Assembly (NCBI RefSeq): GCF_020618415.1
Contig: NZ_CP085344.1
Location: 2,069,001-2,133,000 of the forward strand
Length of the DNA stretch: 64,000 bases
DNA from: Cupriavidus sp. MP-37
GTDB lineage: Bacteria > Pseudomonadota > Gammaproteobacteria > Burkholderiales > Burkholderiaceae
Direction of reading: 5' to 3'
Shown piece by piece: positions 42,412 through 51,858 of the stretch. The first letter of the stretch is position 1. Each line of letters opens with the position of its first letter. The notes under the pieces are model-generated. The model was given only the letters and a program-made list of their open reading frames with translations. It was not told the origin of the DNA and made no database searches. The translations under genes were made by a program, and so were the position numbers.

Positions 42412-44373
42412 GTGTTCGAACGCCCTAGCGATGCCATGCTTCGCCCCGTCTCACTGAGCCGCCGCCGACTGCTGGGAAGTCTGATCGCCGGAGGCGGCTT
42501 GGCGAGCCTGGGCGCGTATCCACGCGCCGTTTGGGCCTTGAAGAGCCAAGGCTATCCGGTCGTGCTGACAGGGACCACGTTTGACCTGGCCATTGGCGCG
42601 ACGCCCATGTCGTTTACCGGCCGTATCCGGCCTACCACCAGTGTGAACGGCTCCATCCCCGCGCCGATTCTGCATTGGAAGCAAGGCACCGAGGTCACGC
42701 TGCGCGTGACCAACTTGCTCGATACCCAAACATCGATTCACTGGCACGGCATCTTGCTGCCGTTTCAGATGGACGGCGTGCCCGGTATCTCCTTTCCCGG
42801 CATCGGGCCGGGCGAGACGTTCGTGTATCGCTTTCAAGTGCGGCAAGCCGGCACCTATTGGTACCACGCGCATACCCGTTTTCAGGAGCAGACCGGCTTG
42901 TACGGACCGCTGGTCATCGAGCCAATGCATCCAGACCCGATCAAGGTCGATCGCGACTATGTCGTGATGCTCAGCGAATGGACGGATGAAAACCCGGAAA
43001 TGGTGTTCGCGAAGCTCAAGAAGATGAGCGACGTCTATAACTTTCAGATGCCGACGGTGGGCGACTTTGCCCGAGATGTGTCCGAAATGGGGCTGTCCGA
43101 GGCCTTGGCTAAGCGCGCGATGTGGAACCAGATGCGAATGAATCCGACCGATTTGGCCGATGTTTCGGGAGCCACTTTTACCTACCTGATCAACGGCACG
43201 CCCGCAGATAAAAATTGGACAGCGATCGCTAAAGCCGGGGAGCGCGTGCGGTTGCGCTTTATCAACGGCTCGGCGACCAGCAACTTTGACGTCCGAATTC
43301 CCGGCGTGAAGATGACGGTGGTATCGGCTGATGGGCAGGATGTCGAACCGGTACCGGTGGATGAAATCCGCATTGCCGTCGCCGAGACTTACGACGTAGT
43401 GGTGCAGATGCCGGACGATAAGGCGCACACCATCTTTGCTCAGTCGATCGATCGCAGCGGCTACGCCAGGGCGACACTTGCACCGGAAGTCGGGATGGAA
43501 GCCGACGTGCCCAAGCTCGATCCGAAGACCTGGCTCACCATGGCCGATATGGGCATGGGCGACATGGCGGACATGGATATGGGCAGCATGGAAATGGGGG
43601 CCATGAAGATGGATCAGAAACCATCCATGGCCATGGATCGCATGGGGATGGAGTCCATGGGTGGCGCACCCACGATGCAACCAATGACGCCGGAGGCGGG
43701 CATGGGCGCCATGGGGGGCATGGGGGGGCATGACATGTCGACCATGTCCGGGCCAGCGAAGGACGCCCATGCCGGAATGGCCGGCATGGACCACGGCAAG
43801 TCCGACGCGAAGCCGGGGATGCAGAAAACCGGTGGCGAGATGGGGCATGACATGGGCAAGATGGGCAATATGCCTGGCATGGGGCCACAGGTCGACATGC
43901 GCTCGATGAACCCTTCCCGCTCGCTGTCGGATCCGGGGCCAAGACTGCGCAACAACGGCAGGCGAGTGTTGACCTACGCGGACCTTAAAACGCTCGGCCC
44001 GGTGATCGACAAGCGCCCGCCCAGCCGGGAGTTGGAACTGCACTTGACCGGCAATATGCGCCGTTTCATCTGGGGCCTCGACGGCAAGAAGTTTTCCCAA
44101 GCCGAACCGATCCGGCTCTACTACGGGGAGCGCCTGCGCATCACGCTGATCAACGACACCATGATGAACCACCCGATGCACCTGCACGGGATGTTCAGCG
44201 AGCTGGAAAATCACGAAGGCCAGGCGCTGGTCAGAAAGCACACGATCAACGTCCAGCCGTCCAAACAAGTCAGCTTCCTGGTGACGGCCGATGCGCCGGG
44301 ACAATGGGCCTTTCATTGTCACTTGCTTTACCACATGGAAGCCGGCATGTTCCGCAAGGTCGTGGTCGCATGA
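42412..44373 (+). CDS. copA: CopA-type periplasmic multicopper oxidase, copy 1
   Basis: The 653-residue protein has a Tat signal (LSRRRLLGSLIAGGGLASLG) and three cupredoxin domains with the copper ligands IHWHGI, YHAHTRFQEQ, HPMHLHGMFS and HCHLLYHMEAGM. A Met/His-rich insert (about residues 380-510, with MGMGDMADMDMGSMEMGAMK) probably binds or delivers Cu(I). CopA oxidises Cu(I) and sequesters copper in the periplasm. GTG 42412 was chosen because GAGGAG lies 7 bases upstream; in-frame ATGs further up lack a site. copB follows with a 4-bp overlap. Paralogue of 51859-53745, with a longer Met-rich insert. Confidence 0.92.
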   Translation: MFERPSDAMLRPVSLSRRRLLGSLIAGGGLASLGAYPRAVWALKSQGYPVVLTGTTFDLAIGATPMSFTGRIRPTTSVNGSIPAPILHWKQGTEVTLRVTNLLDTQTSIHWHGILLPFQMDGVPGISFPGIGPGETFVYRFQVRQAGTYWYHAHTRFQEQTGLYGPLVIEPMHPDPIKVDRDYVVMLSEWTDENPEMVFAKLKKMSDVYNFQMPTVGDFARDVSEMGLSEALAKRAMWNQMRMNPTDLADVSGATFTYLINGTPADKNWTAIAKAGERVRLRFINGSATSNFDVRIPGVKMTVVSADGQDVEPVPVDEIRIAVAETYDVVVQMPDDKAHTIFAQSIDRSGYARATLAPEVGMEADVPKLDPKTWLTMADMGMGDMADMDMGSMEMGAMKMDQKPSMAMDRMGMESMGGAPTMQPMTPEAGMGAMGGMGGHDMSTMSGPAKDAHAGMAGMDHGKSDAKPGMQKTGGEMGHDMGKMGNMPGMGPQVDMRSMNPSRSLSDPGPRLRNNGRRVLTYADLKTLGPVIDKRPPSRELELHLTGNMRRFIWGLDGKKFSQAEPIRLYYGERLRITLINDTMMNHPMHLHGMFSELENHEGQALVRKHTINVQPSKQVSFLVTADAPGQWAFHCHLLYHMEAGMFRKVVVA

Positions 44374-45362
44374 GCGGGTTGAACCTCGCCAACGCCAGGG
44401 AGATTGACGTGCCCAACCACCGTCTCATCCTTCTCGCAAGCCTGGCTCTCTTGGCCAGCGTGCAGTGCCACAGCGTGGCGGCGCAGACGATGGCGCCGAT
44501 GCCAAGTATGACACACGATACGCCGATGCCAGGCATGGCGCACGATGCCCCGATGCCACCAAAGACCGCAGCTCCAGCCGGGAAGCCAGCGCCAAGCCAT
44601 CCCGCAGTCAGTCCGACAGAATCTGCCTCAGTGCCCGGCGGCGCGAATGCGATCATCCAGGTGAATGAGGCCCCGGTGCCGATGGCAGATCCGAACCGAG
44701 GCATTCCCATGCCTGGGGATACGATGGCCGATAACGATATCTACTATCAGGTGCTATTCGATCGCCTCGAGTACGTCAAGGCACCCGGCGGCTCTGGACT
44801 GGCCTGGGACATGCTCGCCTGGGTAGGACGGGATCTGAACCGGTTATGGGTCAAGTCGGAAGGCACGCGTCTGTATGGCAACACAGAGGATGCCAGAGCT
44901 GAGGCACTGTGGGGACACGCCTTTGCGCCGTTCTGGGATTGGCAACTGGGCGTGCGCCAGGATTTCGGCAATGGGCCGCCGCGGACCTGGGGCGCCTTTG
45001 GCGTGCAAGGCCTGGCGCCTTATTGGTTTGATATCGAAGCCACGGCTTATCTGGGGTCGTCGGGACGCGCTGCCGCCCGAGTGCGGGCTACCTACGATAT
45101 TCGCTTCACCCAACGTCTGCTGTTGACGCCGGAGTTCGAGGCGAACGCCTATAGCAAGGCAGATGAGGCGCGAGGCATTGGCAGCGGCGTGTCCGAGTTC
45201 AAGCTTGGCTTGCGACTGCGATACGAGATCCGTCGCCAGTTCGCCCCCTACCTAGGCGTGGTGTGGGGCAAGAAGCTGGGCAATACCGCGGATTTTGCGC
45301 GTGCTGCCGGAGAGCGGACCACCGACAAGCAAATCGTTGCCGGCGTGCGAATCTGGTTCTGA
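44370..45362 (+). CDS. copB: CopB-type outer-membrane copper-binding protein, copy 1
   Basis: The 330-residue protein has a signal peptide (RLILLASLALLASVQCHSVA), a Met-rich stretch (PMPSMTHDTPMPGMAHDAPM) and the CopB beta-barrel domain: DNDIYYQVLFDRLEYVK, EALWGHAFAPFWDWQLGVRQ, FGVQGLAPYWFDIEATAYLG and the end IVAGVRIWF. CopB/PcoB is an outer-membrane partner of CopA. The ATG overlaps the copA stop; a GTG at 44409 just before the signal peptide is an alternative. No copC/copD follows this pair. Confidence 0.9.
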   Translation: MSGLNLANAREIDVPNHRLILLASLALLASVQCHSVAAQTMAPMPSMTHDTPMPGMAHDAPMPPKTAAPAGKPAPSHPAVSPTESASVPGGANAIIQVNEAPVPMADPNRGIPMPGDTMADNDIYYQVLFDRLEYVKAPGGSGLAWDMLAWVGRDLNRLWVKSEGTRLYGNTEDARAEALWGHAFAPFWDWQLGVRQDFGNGPPRTWGAFGVQGLAPYWFDIEATAYLGSSGRAAARVRATYDIRFTQRLLLTPEFEANAYSKADEARGIGSGVSEFKLGLRLRYEIRRQFAPYLGVVWGKKLGNTADFARAAGERTTDKQIVAGVRIWF

Positions 45363-45600
45363 ACCCATTTGAGACGCCGGCCAGGTTCAAGCCCGCTGCT
45401 GGTTAACCGCCAACTTACTGTGCGATTACATTTCGTATCACGCCTGCGAAGGCCGCGCGCGGGAAAATAGAATGGTCATTATGACGCACGTGCAAGCAGC
45501 CATAGGGGGGCCCCGTTTGATGGGGCATTAGTCTGCGTCCTCTCCGCGTGCCATGCTGGCGCGCGTGGCACACGTCGCCGGCCAACTCAGGAAAGGACCC

Positions 45601-45987
45601 ATGAAAGCCGGAAAGCTGCTGGTCCTGCTCGGTGGCGCGGCAATGGGCATCGCGCCCGGTGCGATTGGCGCCATTCAAATCGGCTGGGAGCCCAGGCAAG
45701 AGCTCAGCAGTAACTGGTGGCTGCAGTGCGGTGGCGTGCCGGCTCCTGCCGCGCCCGCGATGTGGCCTGCCGTGGACCATGAATGGGAAAGCAGGTCGCT
45801 GGACTGTACAGCGCAGCGGGACAAGGAAACCCCGCAGTATGCGCTTGCCGTGAACCCCCGGCACCGCTTATTCAAGCACGGCAACGGCGCCGCGGCGCCA
45901 TCGAATACTGCCAAATCTAAGCCGTCGCGAGAGGCGAAGCGACAAAACCGTGACTGCGGCCAGCCCCGACCGGCGCCACCGCAATAG
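45601..45987 (+). CDS. Hypothetical exported small protein
   Basis: The 128-residue protein begins MKAGKLLVLLGGAAMGIAPG, a plausible signal peptide, followed by a mature region with two cysteine-containing stretches (SNWWLQCGGVPAP; SRSLDCTAQRDKE) and a basic, proline-rich tail. GGAAAGG lies close upstream of the ATG. It sits between copB and copK on the same strand. I do not recognise the family; a copper-related role is suggested only by position. Confidence 0.5.
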   Translation: MKAGKLLVLLGGAAMGIAPGAIGAIQIGWEPRQELSSNWWLQCGGVPAPAAPAMWPAVDHEWESRSLDCTAQRDKETPQYALAVNPRHRLFKHGNGAAAPSNTAKSKPSREAKRQNRDCGQPRPAPPQ

Positions 45988-46076
45988 TCTAGACGTTCCC
46001 CCTTTTTCGGTACGCGCTTTCCGCGTGTGCCAACGCAGTCTCAACCTGTGCCACCGAGCCAAAGGAGATCTCGAAG

Positions 46077-46361
46077 ATGAAAAGCAAACTTGTCGTTGCA
46101 AGCCTGATTGCCGCGGTATCGCTTACTGCCGCCGCGACCGATTTGAGCACGGTCGTGAAAACCTATGAGCTCAAAGACGGATCAAAAGTCCACGTTTTCA
46201 AAGACGGCAAGATGGGCATGGAGAACAAGTACGGCAAGTCCGTCAGCATGCCAGAAGGCAAGGTCATGGAGACCAAAGACGGTAGCAAGATCCTGATGAA
46301 GGGCAATGAGGTGTTCCGTCTGGACGACGCCCTCATCAAAGGTCACCGCGAAGGCGGCTAA
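46077..46361 (+). CDS. copK: CopK periplasmic copper-binding protein
   Basis: The 94-residue protein has a 20-residue signal peptide (MKSKLVVASLIAAVSLTAAA) and a mature part very like Cupriavidus metallidurans CopK: VVKTYELKDGSKVHVFKDGK, MGMENKYGKSVSMPEGKVME, KILMKGNEVFRLDDAL and C-terminal GHREGG. CopK binds Cu(I) through methionines with unusual cooperativity for Cu(II), and is strongly induced by copper. AAGGAG lies upstream of the start. CopK is nearly restricted to Cupriavidus/Ralstonia metal-resistance regions, which supports the host assignment. Confidence 0.95.
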   Translation: MKSKLVVASLIAAVSLTAAATDLSTVVKTYELKDGSKVHVFKDGKMGMENKYGKSVSMPEGKVMETKDGSKILMKGNEVFRLDDALIKGHREGG

Positions 46362-46375
46362 GCGGGCGACCTGAC

Positions 46376-46425
46376 ACGGGCTCTGAGCAAGCGGGCGCCG
46401 TGCAGTGCCCTTGCTCGGAGCCCGT
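46376..46425. terminator. Long hairpin between copK and a convergent gene
   Basis: ACGGGCTCTGAGCAAG (46376-46391) pairs with CTTGCTCGGAGCCCGT (46410-46425) with a single mismatch, making a 15-pair stem and an 18-base loop. No T run follows on either strand, so it may stop transcription poorly or protect the abundant copK mRNA 3' end. Confidence 0.7.
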
Positions 46426-46485
46426 CCGGGCCGCTTGCCATGCTCAGCGTCACCCACGCGGCCCGAGCGATGAGCGAGCGCTGCA

Positions 46486-46881
46486 TTATTTCTCAGCGTA
46501 CACGGACACGCTAAGCGACCGAGAGGCCTGCAGTGTCAGGGCATGGCGACCATGAGCAGGGATGCGCAGCGATACCGGGCGCGTTCCGGGCATCGCGTGT
46601 CCGGCGTCATCCTGGGAAATCACTACGGTGACCTCGGCTGGCTCGTTGCGGGGATTGTCCAAAACCAGCACACACCCCTCCCCCGCACCAAGTGTTCGGC
46701 GCCAGGTCGCGTTGACCCGCGCCCCGACGTCGATCAGCCACTCCGTAGGGCGCGGCTCGGCCAGGCCACCGGGCACGAAAGCGGCAGGACCCCGATCAAG
46801 ATCCAAAATGGGGGCGTGCGCCAACGCAGAAGCGCTAAGACTAACAAGCAACGCCGATAAGCCGGTTCGGATCAGATTCAA
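46486..46881 (-). CDS. Hypothetical exported protein
   Basis: From a TTG at 46881 (GGGAGA upstream) the protein has about 131 residues: a signal peptide (IRTGLSALLVSLSASALA), then APILDLDRGPAAFVPGGLAE and an Ig-like beta-rich mature region (LVLDNPRNEPAEVTVVISQD; RIPAHGRHALTLQASRSLSV). It converges on copK. An ATG-initiated frame from 46968 is longer but starts with a poor leader. The family is not recognised; location suggests a periplasmic role in copper stress. Confidence 0.5.
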   Translation of the reverse strand: MNLIRTGLSALLVSLSASALAHAPILDLDRGPAAFVPGGLAEPRPTEWLIDVGARVNATWRRTLGAGEGCVLVLDNPRNEPAEVTVVISQDDAGHAMPGTRPVSLRIPAHGRHALTLQASRSLSVSVYAEK

Positions 46882-47279
46882 TCGAAGTCTCCCTAAAAAA
46901 GAACTGGACGCAGGCTGTCTTCGTGGGATCTGACGGCCAGCATCATGACGCGGCATGCCACCTGGCACCTGGAAAGAACGGGGCGCTCCTGTTGACCCAA
47001 GGCGGCAACGCGATTGATTCTAGGGCGGCCGGTCTGTCACAGAGATTACGAGAACATGACAAGACATCATCCCGCCATCGCGCACTCTCCTGTCGTCTAC
47101 TTCCCATTAGCCCAGCGCGAGCGCATGCCTGCTAACTCCGTGGGAATGGGCGACCGCTGCGCGCTGCACAAGTTGCATCCGCCCCAACAATGTAACCGGC
47201 TTGCAATGTCGCAGTAAGCTTGGTCTCACTAGACTTCAGTGCCTATCGAATACCAATAACGTGGCGAACTGGAGACGCT
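46882..47279. other. Intergenic stretch before the porin gene
   Basis: About 400 bases with no supported gene. Short open frames on the plus strand (46923-47217) show neither ribosome binding sites nor protein-like composition. The stretch probably holds the divergent promoters of the 46486 gene and the porin; no box could be assigned with confidence. Confidence 0.4.
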
Positions 47280-48353
47280 ATGAAAAGAAGAAAGATGACC
47301 GCCGCTGGCATGCTGCTGGGGTCGCTGTCATTGGGGGCTTATGCGCAGACGAGTGTCACGCTATACGGCGTCGCCGATGTCGGCATCGAATATTTATCGA
47401 ATGTGCCATCGTCGAGCGGCGGCACCAACCAGGTGCGCATGTCGGCCGGCAATATGTCGACCTCGCGTTGGGGCTTGCGGGGTACGGAAGATCTCGGCGG
47501 TGGCCTCAAAGCGGTGTTCGAACTGGAGAGCGGCTTCGCCCTTGATACCGCGCAGTCGAGTAGCGCCGGCCGGTTATTTGACCGGGGCGCACTGGTCGGG
47601 CTGTCCAGCCCATATGGTCAGCTGACCCTTGGTCGCCAGACCACGGTGCTATACGACACCGCCATTCAGTTTGATCCGATGGGTTTCGCGCCGCGATACT
47701 CGCTTTTCAAGAGCGACGATACCATTGCCGGTCGCGCGGACAATTCCGTCAAGTACAAGGGCACGTTTGGCGGCGTGACCGCCATGGCACTGTACAGCTT
47801 CGGCCGCACTGGCGGCGGCGAAGTCCCCGGCGAGCTGAAGGTGGACCGGGAGATGAGTGCGGGTCTGGTGTATTCGACTGGACCGCTTTCCCTGGGCGCC
47901 CTGTACGACGAGTACCAGGGGTCAACCGTTGCATCGCAGGGGCAAAAGGACCGGCGCGCGTTAGTGGGGATCAGCTATGGGATCGGACCAGCAAAGCTGT
48001 ATGCCGGATATCGTTGGCTCAACGGAAATATCTCGAGCGCGGTAAGCGCAATGCGCTCCAACTTGTATTGGGCAGGCCTGCGTTATCAGCTGACCTCGGC
48101 GCTGTCGCTCACCGGCGCAGCGTACTATACCGATGTGCGGGGTTCCGGCGCCGATCCGCTGATGTTCGTGGCCTCGACCGATTACGCGTTTTCCAAACGC
48201 ACCGACATGTACTTCAATGTCGGCTATGTCCGTAACAAAGGTGGCTCACAGTTGGGCTTGAACGGCTTTAACGCCAGCAGTGGCGCGCCGGTCAATGTCG
48301 TGCCGGGCGACAACCAGACCGGTGTCGTGCTGGGTCTACGCCATAAGTTTTAA
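47280..48353 (+). CDS. Gram-negative porin (Burkholderiales type)
   Basis: The 357-residue protein has a signal peptide (MTAAGMLLGSLSLGAYAQ) and the start of a 16-strand porin barrel, SSVTLYG-type SVTLYGVADVGIEYLSNVPS, followed by SRWGLRGTEDLGGGLKAVFE and LESGFAL, LFDRGALVGLSSPYGQLTLG and the terminal strand QTGVVLGLRHKF ending in phenylalanine. It forms a trimeric outer-membrane pore for small solutes. ATG 47280 was chosen over a frame opening 60 bases earlier because the signal peptide starts there. A porin in a copper region may alter copper entry, but no direct link is visible. Confidence 0.9.
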   Translation: MKRRKMTAAGMLLGSLSLGAYAQTSVTLYGVADVGIEYLSNVPSSSGGTNQVRMSAGNMSTSRWGLRGTEDLGGGLKAVFELESGFALDTAQSSSAGRLFDRGALVGLSSPYGQLTLGRQTTVLYDTAIQFDPMGFAPRYSLFKSDDTIAGRADNSVKYKGTFGGVTAMALYSFGRTGGGEVPGELKVDREMSAGLVYSTGPLSLGALYDEYQGSTVASQGQKDRRALVGISYGIGPAKLYAGYRWLNGNISSAVSAMRSNLYWAGLRYQLTSALSLTGAAYYTDVRGSGADPLMFVASTDYAFSKRTDMYFNVGYVRNKGGSQLGLNGFNASSGAPVNVVPGDNQTGVVLGLRHKF

Positions 48354-48370
48354 GCAAAGCCGCCTGAATA

Positions 48371-49489
48371 CCTGTTGATCCGGCACACAAATAGGGGACG
48401 TTCTCGAGAGGGTTAGTCAGATGATGCATGACAAAATCGACTCGAGGACGCTGTCGGTCGACGCGTTGAACGAGCGGCGACGGCGAGCGGTGAGAATGCG
48501 GCTTCAAGGCGTGAGCGTGAACGAGGCGGCGGCGCAGTGCGAGCTGACGCGCGCGACGGTGAGTGCGGCATTCAAGGCGTATGAAGCGGGCGGCTGGAAG
48601 GCGGTGGACACTACGCGGCCGGGACGACCCCGCGGCATTGGACGCACGCTGACGGCCGAGCAGGAGAGTGAAGTGCTGCGCCTGATTCGCGACCGTACGC
48701 CCGATCAGATGAAGATGGGGTACCCGCTGTGGCAGCGCCAGGCGGTGGCAAAACTGATCCGCGATCGCTACGGCATCGAACTCGCTGCACGCACCCTAGG
48801 TCTTTACCACGAACGCTGGGGCTTCACGCCGCAGAGGCCGATCCAGAAGGCCTACGAGCCGCCAGCGGCAGTGAAGAAGTGGCTCGATGAGGAGTATCCG
48901 GTCATTTTAGCGAGCGCCAAGGCAGAAGGCGCCGAGATCCATTGGGGCGATGAGACCGGCTTGCGCAGCAACGACGTACGCATGCGCGGCCATGCTGCGC
49001 AAGGCCAGGCGGCGGTGGTACGGGCGAACAACGAGTGCCATGGCTTGTCGGTCATCTCCAGCGTTACCAACCAGGGAACGATGCGCTGGAAGATATTCGA
49101 CGGCGCGCTCAATTCCGACATCCTGATCAAGTTCGTGAAACGGCTGGTCAAGGGTATTAAGCGCAAGGTCTACCTGATCCTGGACAATCTGCGCGTGCAT
49201 CACAGCAAGCCCGTAAAGGCGTGGTTGGCCGAGCACAAGCACGAAATCGAAGTCTTCTACCGGCCAAGCTACAGACCCGAACTCAACCCCGGACGAGAGG
49301 GCCTTCGCCGACCTCAAGCCGGCCGTCACAACGCTGGCGCCGGCGCGCACCAAGCTGCAACTGGTCAAGGCGACGTCCATGTACCTGTGAAGGTGTCAAC
49401 GACAGCCCGAGCGGACCAAAAGCGAGTTTCGAGCCCAAACCGCTTCGTGATGCCGCATGAGATTCTAGATACAATGCCGGATCAATAGG
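48371..49489 (+). mobile_element. IS630-family insertion sequence, about 1.1 kb
   Basis: CCTGTTGATCCGGCA at 48371-48385 is matched by the inverted TGCCGGATCAATAGG at 49475-49489 with one mismatch. A single transposase gene lies between. TA precedes the left end but the base pair after the right end is TT, so the TA duplication of the family is not clear and the exact ends may be off by a few bases. Confidence 0.75.
48421..49390 (+). pseudogene. IS630-family transposase, C-terminal frameshift
   Basis: The frame encodes an N-terminal helix-turn-helix (GVSVNEAAAQCELTRATVSA), a second one, and the DDE core (EIHWGDETGLRSNDVRMRGH; YLILDNLRVHHSKPVKAWLA; YRPSYRPELNP). After ELNP near 49289 the frame changes: the shifted frame gives DERAFADLKPAVTTLAPART and KLQLVKATSMYL with a stop at 49390, which contains the expected catalytic acidic residue. 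One surplus C in AACCCCGG explains it. The unshifted frame continues to 49488 with low-complexity sequence and lacks the third acidic residue. The gene is probably inactive unless ribosomes slip there. Confidence 0.82.
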
Positions 49490-49495
49490 TTGAAC

Positions 49496-49515
49496 GGTCC
49501 TTTTACCGAAGGACC
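49496..49515. terminator. Short hairpin downstream of the IS630 element
   Basis: GGTCCTT (49496-49502) pairs perfectly with AAGGACC (49509-49515) around a 6-base loop. It lies immediately before a second, stronger terminator. Confidence 0.5.
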
Positions 49516-49518
49516 ACT

Positions 49519-49551
49519 AGCCACGGCGCCGCAACGCCGTGGCTATTTTTA
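49519..49551. terminator. Rho-independent terminator
   Basis: AGCCACGGCG (49519-49528) and CGCCGTGGCT (49535-49544) form a perfect 10-pair stem with a 6-base loop, followed by ATTTTTA on the plus strand. It can end transcription coming from the plus-strand genes and shields the convergent copS 3' end. Confidence 0.85.
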
Positions 49552-49578
49552 TGCGGCGACGCGCTGGAGGCCAACCGT

Positions 49579-50973
49579 CTAGCTCCGGGCGGCGTTTCGC
49601 TGGCGGGGAAACGTCAAAATGAAGCGCGTAGTGCCTTCCGACGATTCCGCCGAAATCTGGCCCCCGTGCGCAAACATGATGGCTTGCGTGATGGAGAGAC
49701 CCAGTCCCACGCTTTCGGACTCCGCACGGGTCCTTGATTTGTCGGCACGGAAAAAGCGGTCGAATAGCGATGGCAGCAACTCGGGACTGATTTCCTCGCC
49801 CTCATTCTCGACTACGATCGACGTGCTGCCGCCCTGCTCGCGCGTCTCGACCCGGATCTCTTTGCCGGACGGCGTATAGCGTAGAGCGTTCGAGAGCAGA
49901 TTGCTGAGCGCTCGGCGTAACATCAGACGGTCGCCGGTAATTTTCGCCTGCCCATCAAGCCGTAGATTGACGCCCTTGTCCTCTGCCAGCGCGTCGTAGA
50001 ATTCGAACAGCGCCTGTACTTCATCAGCCACGTTGATCGCTTCCTCATTCGGCAGTGTGATGCCGTGCTCCATCTTGGCCAAGTACAGCATATCGGACAC
50101 CATGCGCCCAAGCCGCTGCAATTCCTCGGCATTCGAGGCCAGGACCTCTCGATATTTGGCGGCATCTCGCGGCTGCGATAGCACGACATGCGTCTGCGTC
50201 ATCAGGTTGGTGATGGGCGTGCGCAGCTCATGCGCCAAATCGGAGGAGAATTCCGAGAGCCGCCGAAAATCATCCTGCAGTCGCTCCAGCATCGCGTTTA
50301 ACGTGATCGCCAGATCTGCCATCTCGACCGGCACGGCTTCGACCGGCATGCGCGCATCCAGTTTGTTCGCGGTGACGCCCTTGGCGCGTGAGGCCATCAT
50401 GCGCAGGGGTGCGAGCCCGCGTCGCGCCGCCCACCAACCAAAGAGACCGCTGGCGAGCACCGCCAATGTGGTATAGAAGGCCAGCGAACGACGAAATGCA
50501 TGCATGAAGTGCGCGTGGATTTCCGTGTCCATGCCGACCACGACGCGCAAAGGTGCAATGCGCGGGTCAGCCGCACCAACCTGCGCGCGCATGCCGCGAT
50601 ACTCCTGCTCGCCTTGCTGCCAGACGAAGGTATTGTCACGCGCCAATTCGCGCGGAATCGCCTCGAAAGCAATCGCAAAATCGAAGTCCTTGGTCGCATA
50701 CAGCTTGTGGCCTTGTGCGGTCTGCACCTGCGCGACGAAGCCAGGATGGTGATCGACCATTTCCCGAAGCCGCTGGGGCAAGCGCTCGGCCGGCGTTTCC
50801 TGCGCGATCTTTTCGATCAGGCGAATATTGTCGCCGAGCACCACATAATCCTCGGTGGCGAAGTGGCGGTCCATCGCCAGCCAGATGAGAACGCCCAAGC
50901 CCAGCAGCACCACGGCAGAGCAGAGCGAAAACAGGATGGTCAGACGCATCGTCAGGGACAGGCGATGCGTCAT
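49579..50973 (-). CDS. copS: CopS copper-sensing histidine kinase
   Basis: The 464-residue membrane kinase has two transmembrane helices ([40 protein letters not shown]) enclosing a periplasmic sensor of about 130 residues, a HAMP domain ([20 protein letters not shown]), the phospho-acceptor box [20 protein letters not shown], and an HATPase domain with N, G1 and G2 boxes ([28 protein letters not shown]). It belongs to the heavy-metal sensor kinase family (CusS/CopS/SilS). It starts inside the copR stop codon (4-bp overlap). It probably phosphorylates CopR when periplasmic copper or silver rises. Confidence 0.92.
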   Translation of the reverse strand: MTHRLSLTMRLTILFSLCSAVVLLGLGVLIWLAMDRHFATEDYVVLGDNIRLIEKIAQETPAERLPQRLREMVDHHPGFVAQVQTAQGHKLYATKDFDFAIAFEAIPRELARDNTFVWQQGEQEYRGMRAQVGAADPRIAPLRVVVGMDTEIHAHFMHAFRRSLAFYTTLAVLASGLFGWWAARRGLAPLRMMASRAKGVTANKLDARMPVEAVPVEMADLAITLNAMLERLQDDFRRLSEFSSDLAHELRTPITNLMTQTHVVLSQPRDAAKYREVLASNAEELQRLGRMVSDMLYLAKMEHGITLPNEEAINVADEVQALFEFYDALAEDKGVNLRLDGQAKITGDRLMLRRALSNLLSNALRYTPSGKEIRVETREQGGSTSIVVENEGEEISPELLPSLFDRFFRADKSRTRAESESVGLGLSITQAIMFAHGGQISAESSEGTTRFILTFPRQRNAARS

Positions 50974-51656
50974 GCCTGCTCCTCCGGCGCTTCCAGCACG
51001 TAGCCCATGCCGCGCACGGTCTGAATCAGCTTAATATCAAAGTCATCGTCGATCTTCGCCCGCAAGCGGCGAATGGCCACATCGATCACGTTGCTATCGC
51101 TGTCAAAGTTCATGTCCCAGACCTGGGAGGCAATCAACGAGCGTGGCAGCACCTCGCCGCGCCGGCGAGCGAGCAACTCCAGCAGCGCAAACTCCTTGCT
51201 GGTCAGCGTGATGCGGCGCCCGGCCCGCGACGCCCGGCGCCTGCCCAAATCCAGCACCAGATCGCCCACCTGAATGCGGTCCATCGCTAGCTGTACAGTA
51301 CCGCGCCGCAATAGCGTACGTACGCGCGCCAGTAGTTCCGAGAACGCGAATGGCTTGACCAGATAGTCGTCAGCGCCCAACTCCAACCCCCTGACCCGAT
51401 CGGCCACGCTGTCGCGGGCGGTCAGAAATAACACCGGAACCGGGTTGTCCGCGGCGCGGATCGTCTGCAAAATACGCCAGCCATCGAGATCGGGTAGCAT
51501 GACGTCGAGGATAATCAGGTCGTACGCTTCGTTAAGCGCCAAGTGCTGTCCGTCCAGCCCGTTGGCGACCAAGTCGACCACGAATCCTGCCTCGGTCAGC
51601 CCCTGGCGCAGGTACTCGCCGGTCTTGGATTCATCTTCTACCACCAGCAGCTTCAT
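50970..51656 (-). CDS. copR: CopR copper-responsive OmpR-family regulator
   Basis: The 228-residue regulator has a receiver domain with phospho-aspartate in [15 protein letters not shown] (about residue 51), conserved T and K ([29 protein letters not shown]), and a winged-helix output domain ([40 protein letters not shown]). It is transcribed divergently from copA. The 20-bp motif at 51762-51781, repeated at 57123-57142, is the best candidate for its binding site. Confidence 0.93.
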   Translation of the reverse strand: MKLLVVEDESKTGEYLRQGLTEAGFVVDLVANGLDGQHLALNEAYDLIILDVMLPDLDGWRILQTIRAADNPVPVLFLTARDSVADRVRGLELGADDYLVKPFAFSELLARVRTLLRRGTVQLAMDRIQVGDLVLDLGRRRASRAGRRITLTSKEFALLELLARRRGEVLPRSLIASQVWDMNFDSDSNVIDVAIRRLRAKIDDDFDIKLIQTVRGMGYVLEAPEEQA

Positions 51657-51761
51657 CTTCGTGCCCTCCCCCTCGTCTTTCGGATTATGTGCCCGCCTGT
51701 TGGACCGGCTCTAATACGGGGTAGTCTACCGAGACGCTCTGTGGGTAACCCAGACCTTACC

Positions 51762-51781
51762 GGAATGTAATGTTTGGGTAA
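51762..51781 (+). promoter_or_regulatory. Candidate CopR box upstream of copA copy 2
   Basis: GGAATGTAATGTTTGGGTAA occurs here in the copR-copA divergent region and again with 17 of 20 identical bases at 57123-57142 upstream of the CzcE/CopH-like gene. Together with the preceding TTAC it also forms a small dyad, TTACCGGAATGTAA. Position and recurrence suggest a regulator site; CopR is the obvious candidate. Confidence 0.6.
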
Positions 51782-51858
51782 GTTGACGGTAGCCTCGCTG
51801 TCGTTACTCTCTTGCTGCCGCCTTCCGACGCGGCCATTCAAGCAAAAAGGACTATTTC

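Noticed and set aside
49391-49488. IS630 transposase ending at 49488 as a natural C-terminus
   Set aside because: The unshifted frame lacks the third catalytic acidic residue, which appears immediately in the frame shifted by one base.
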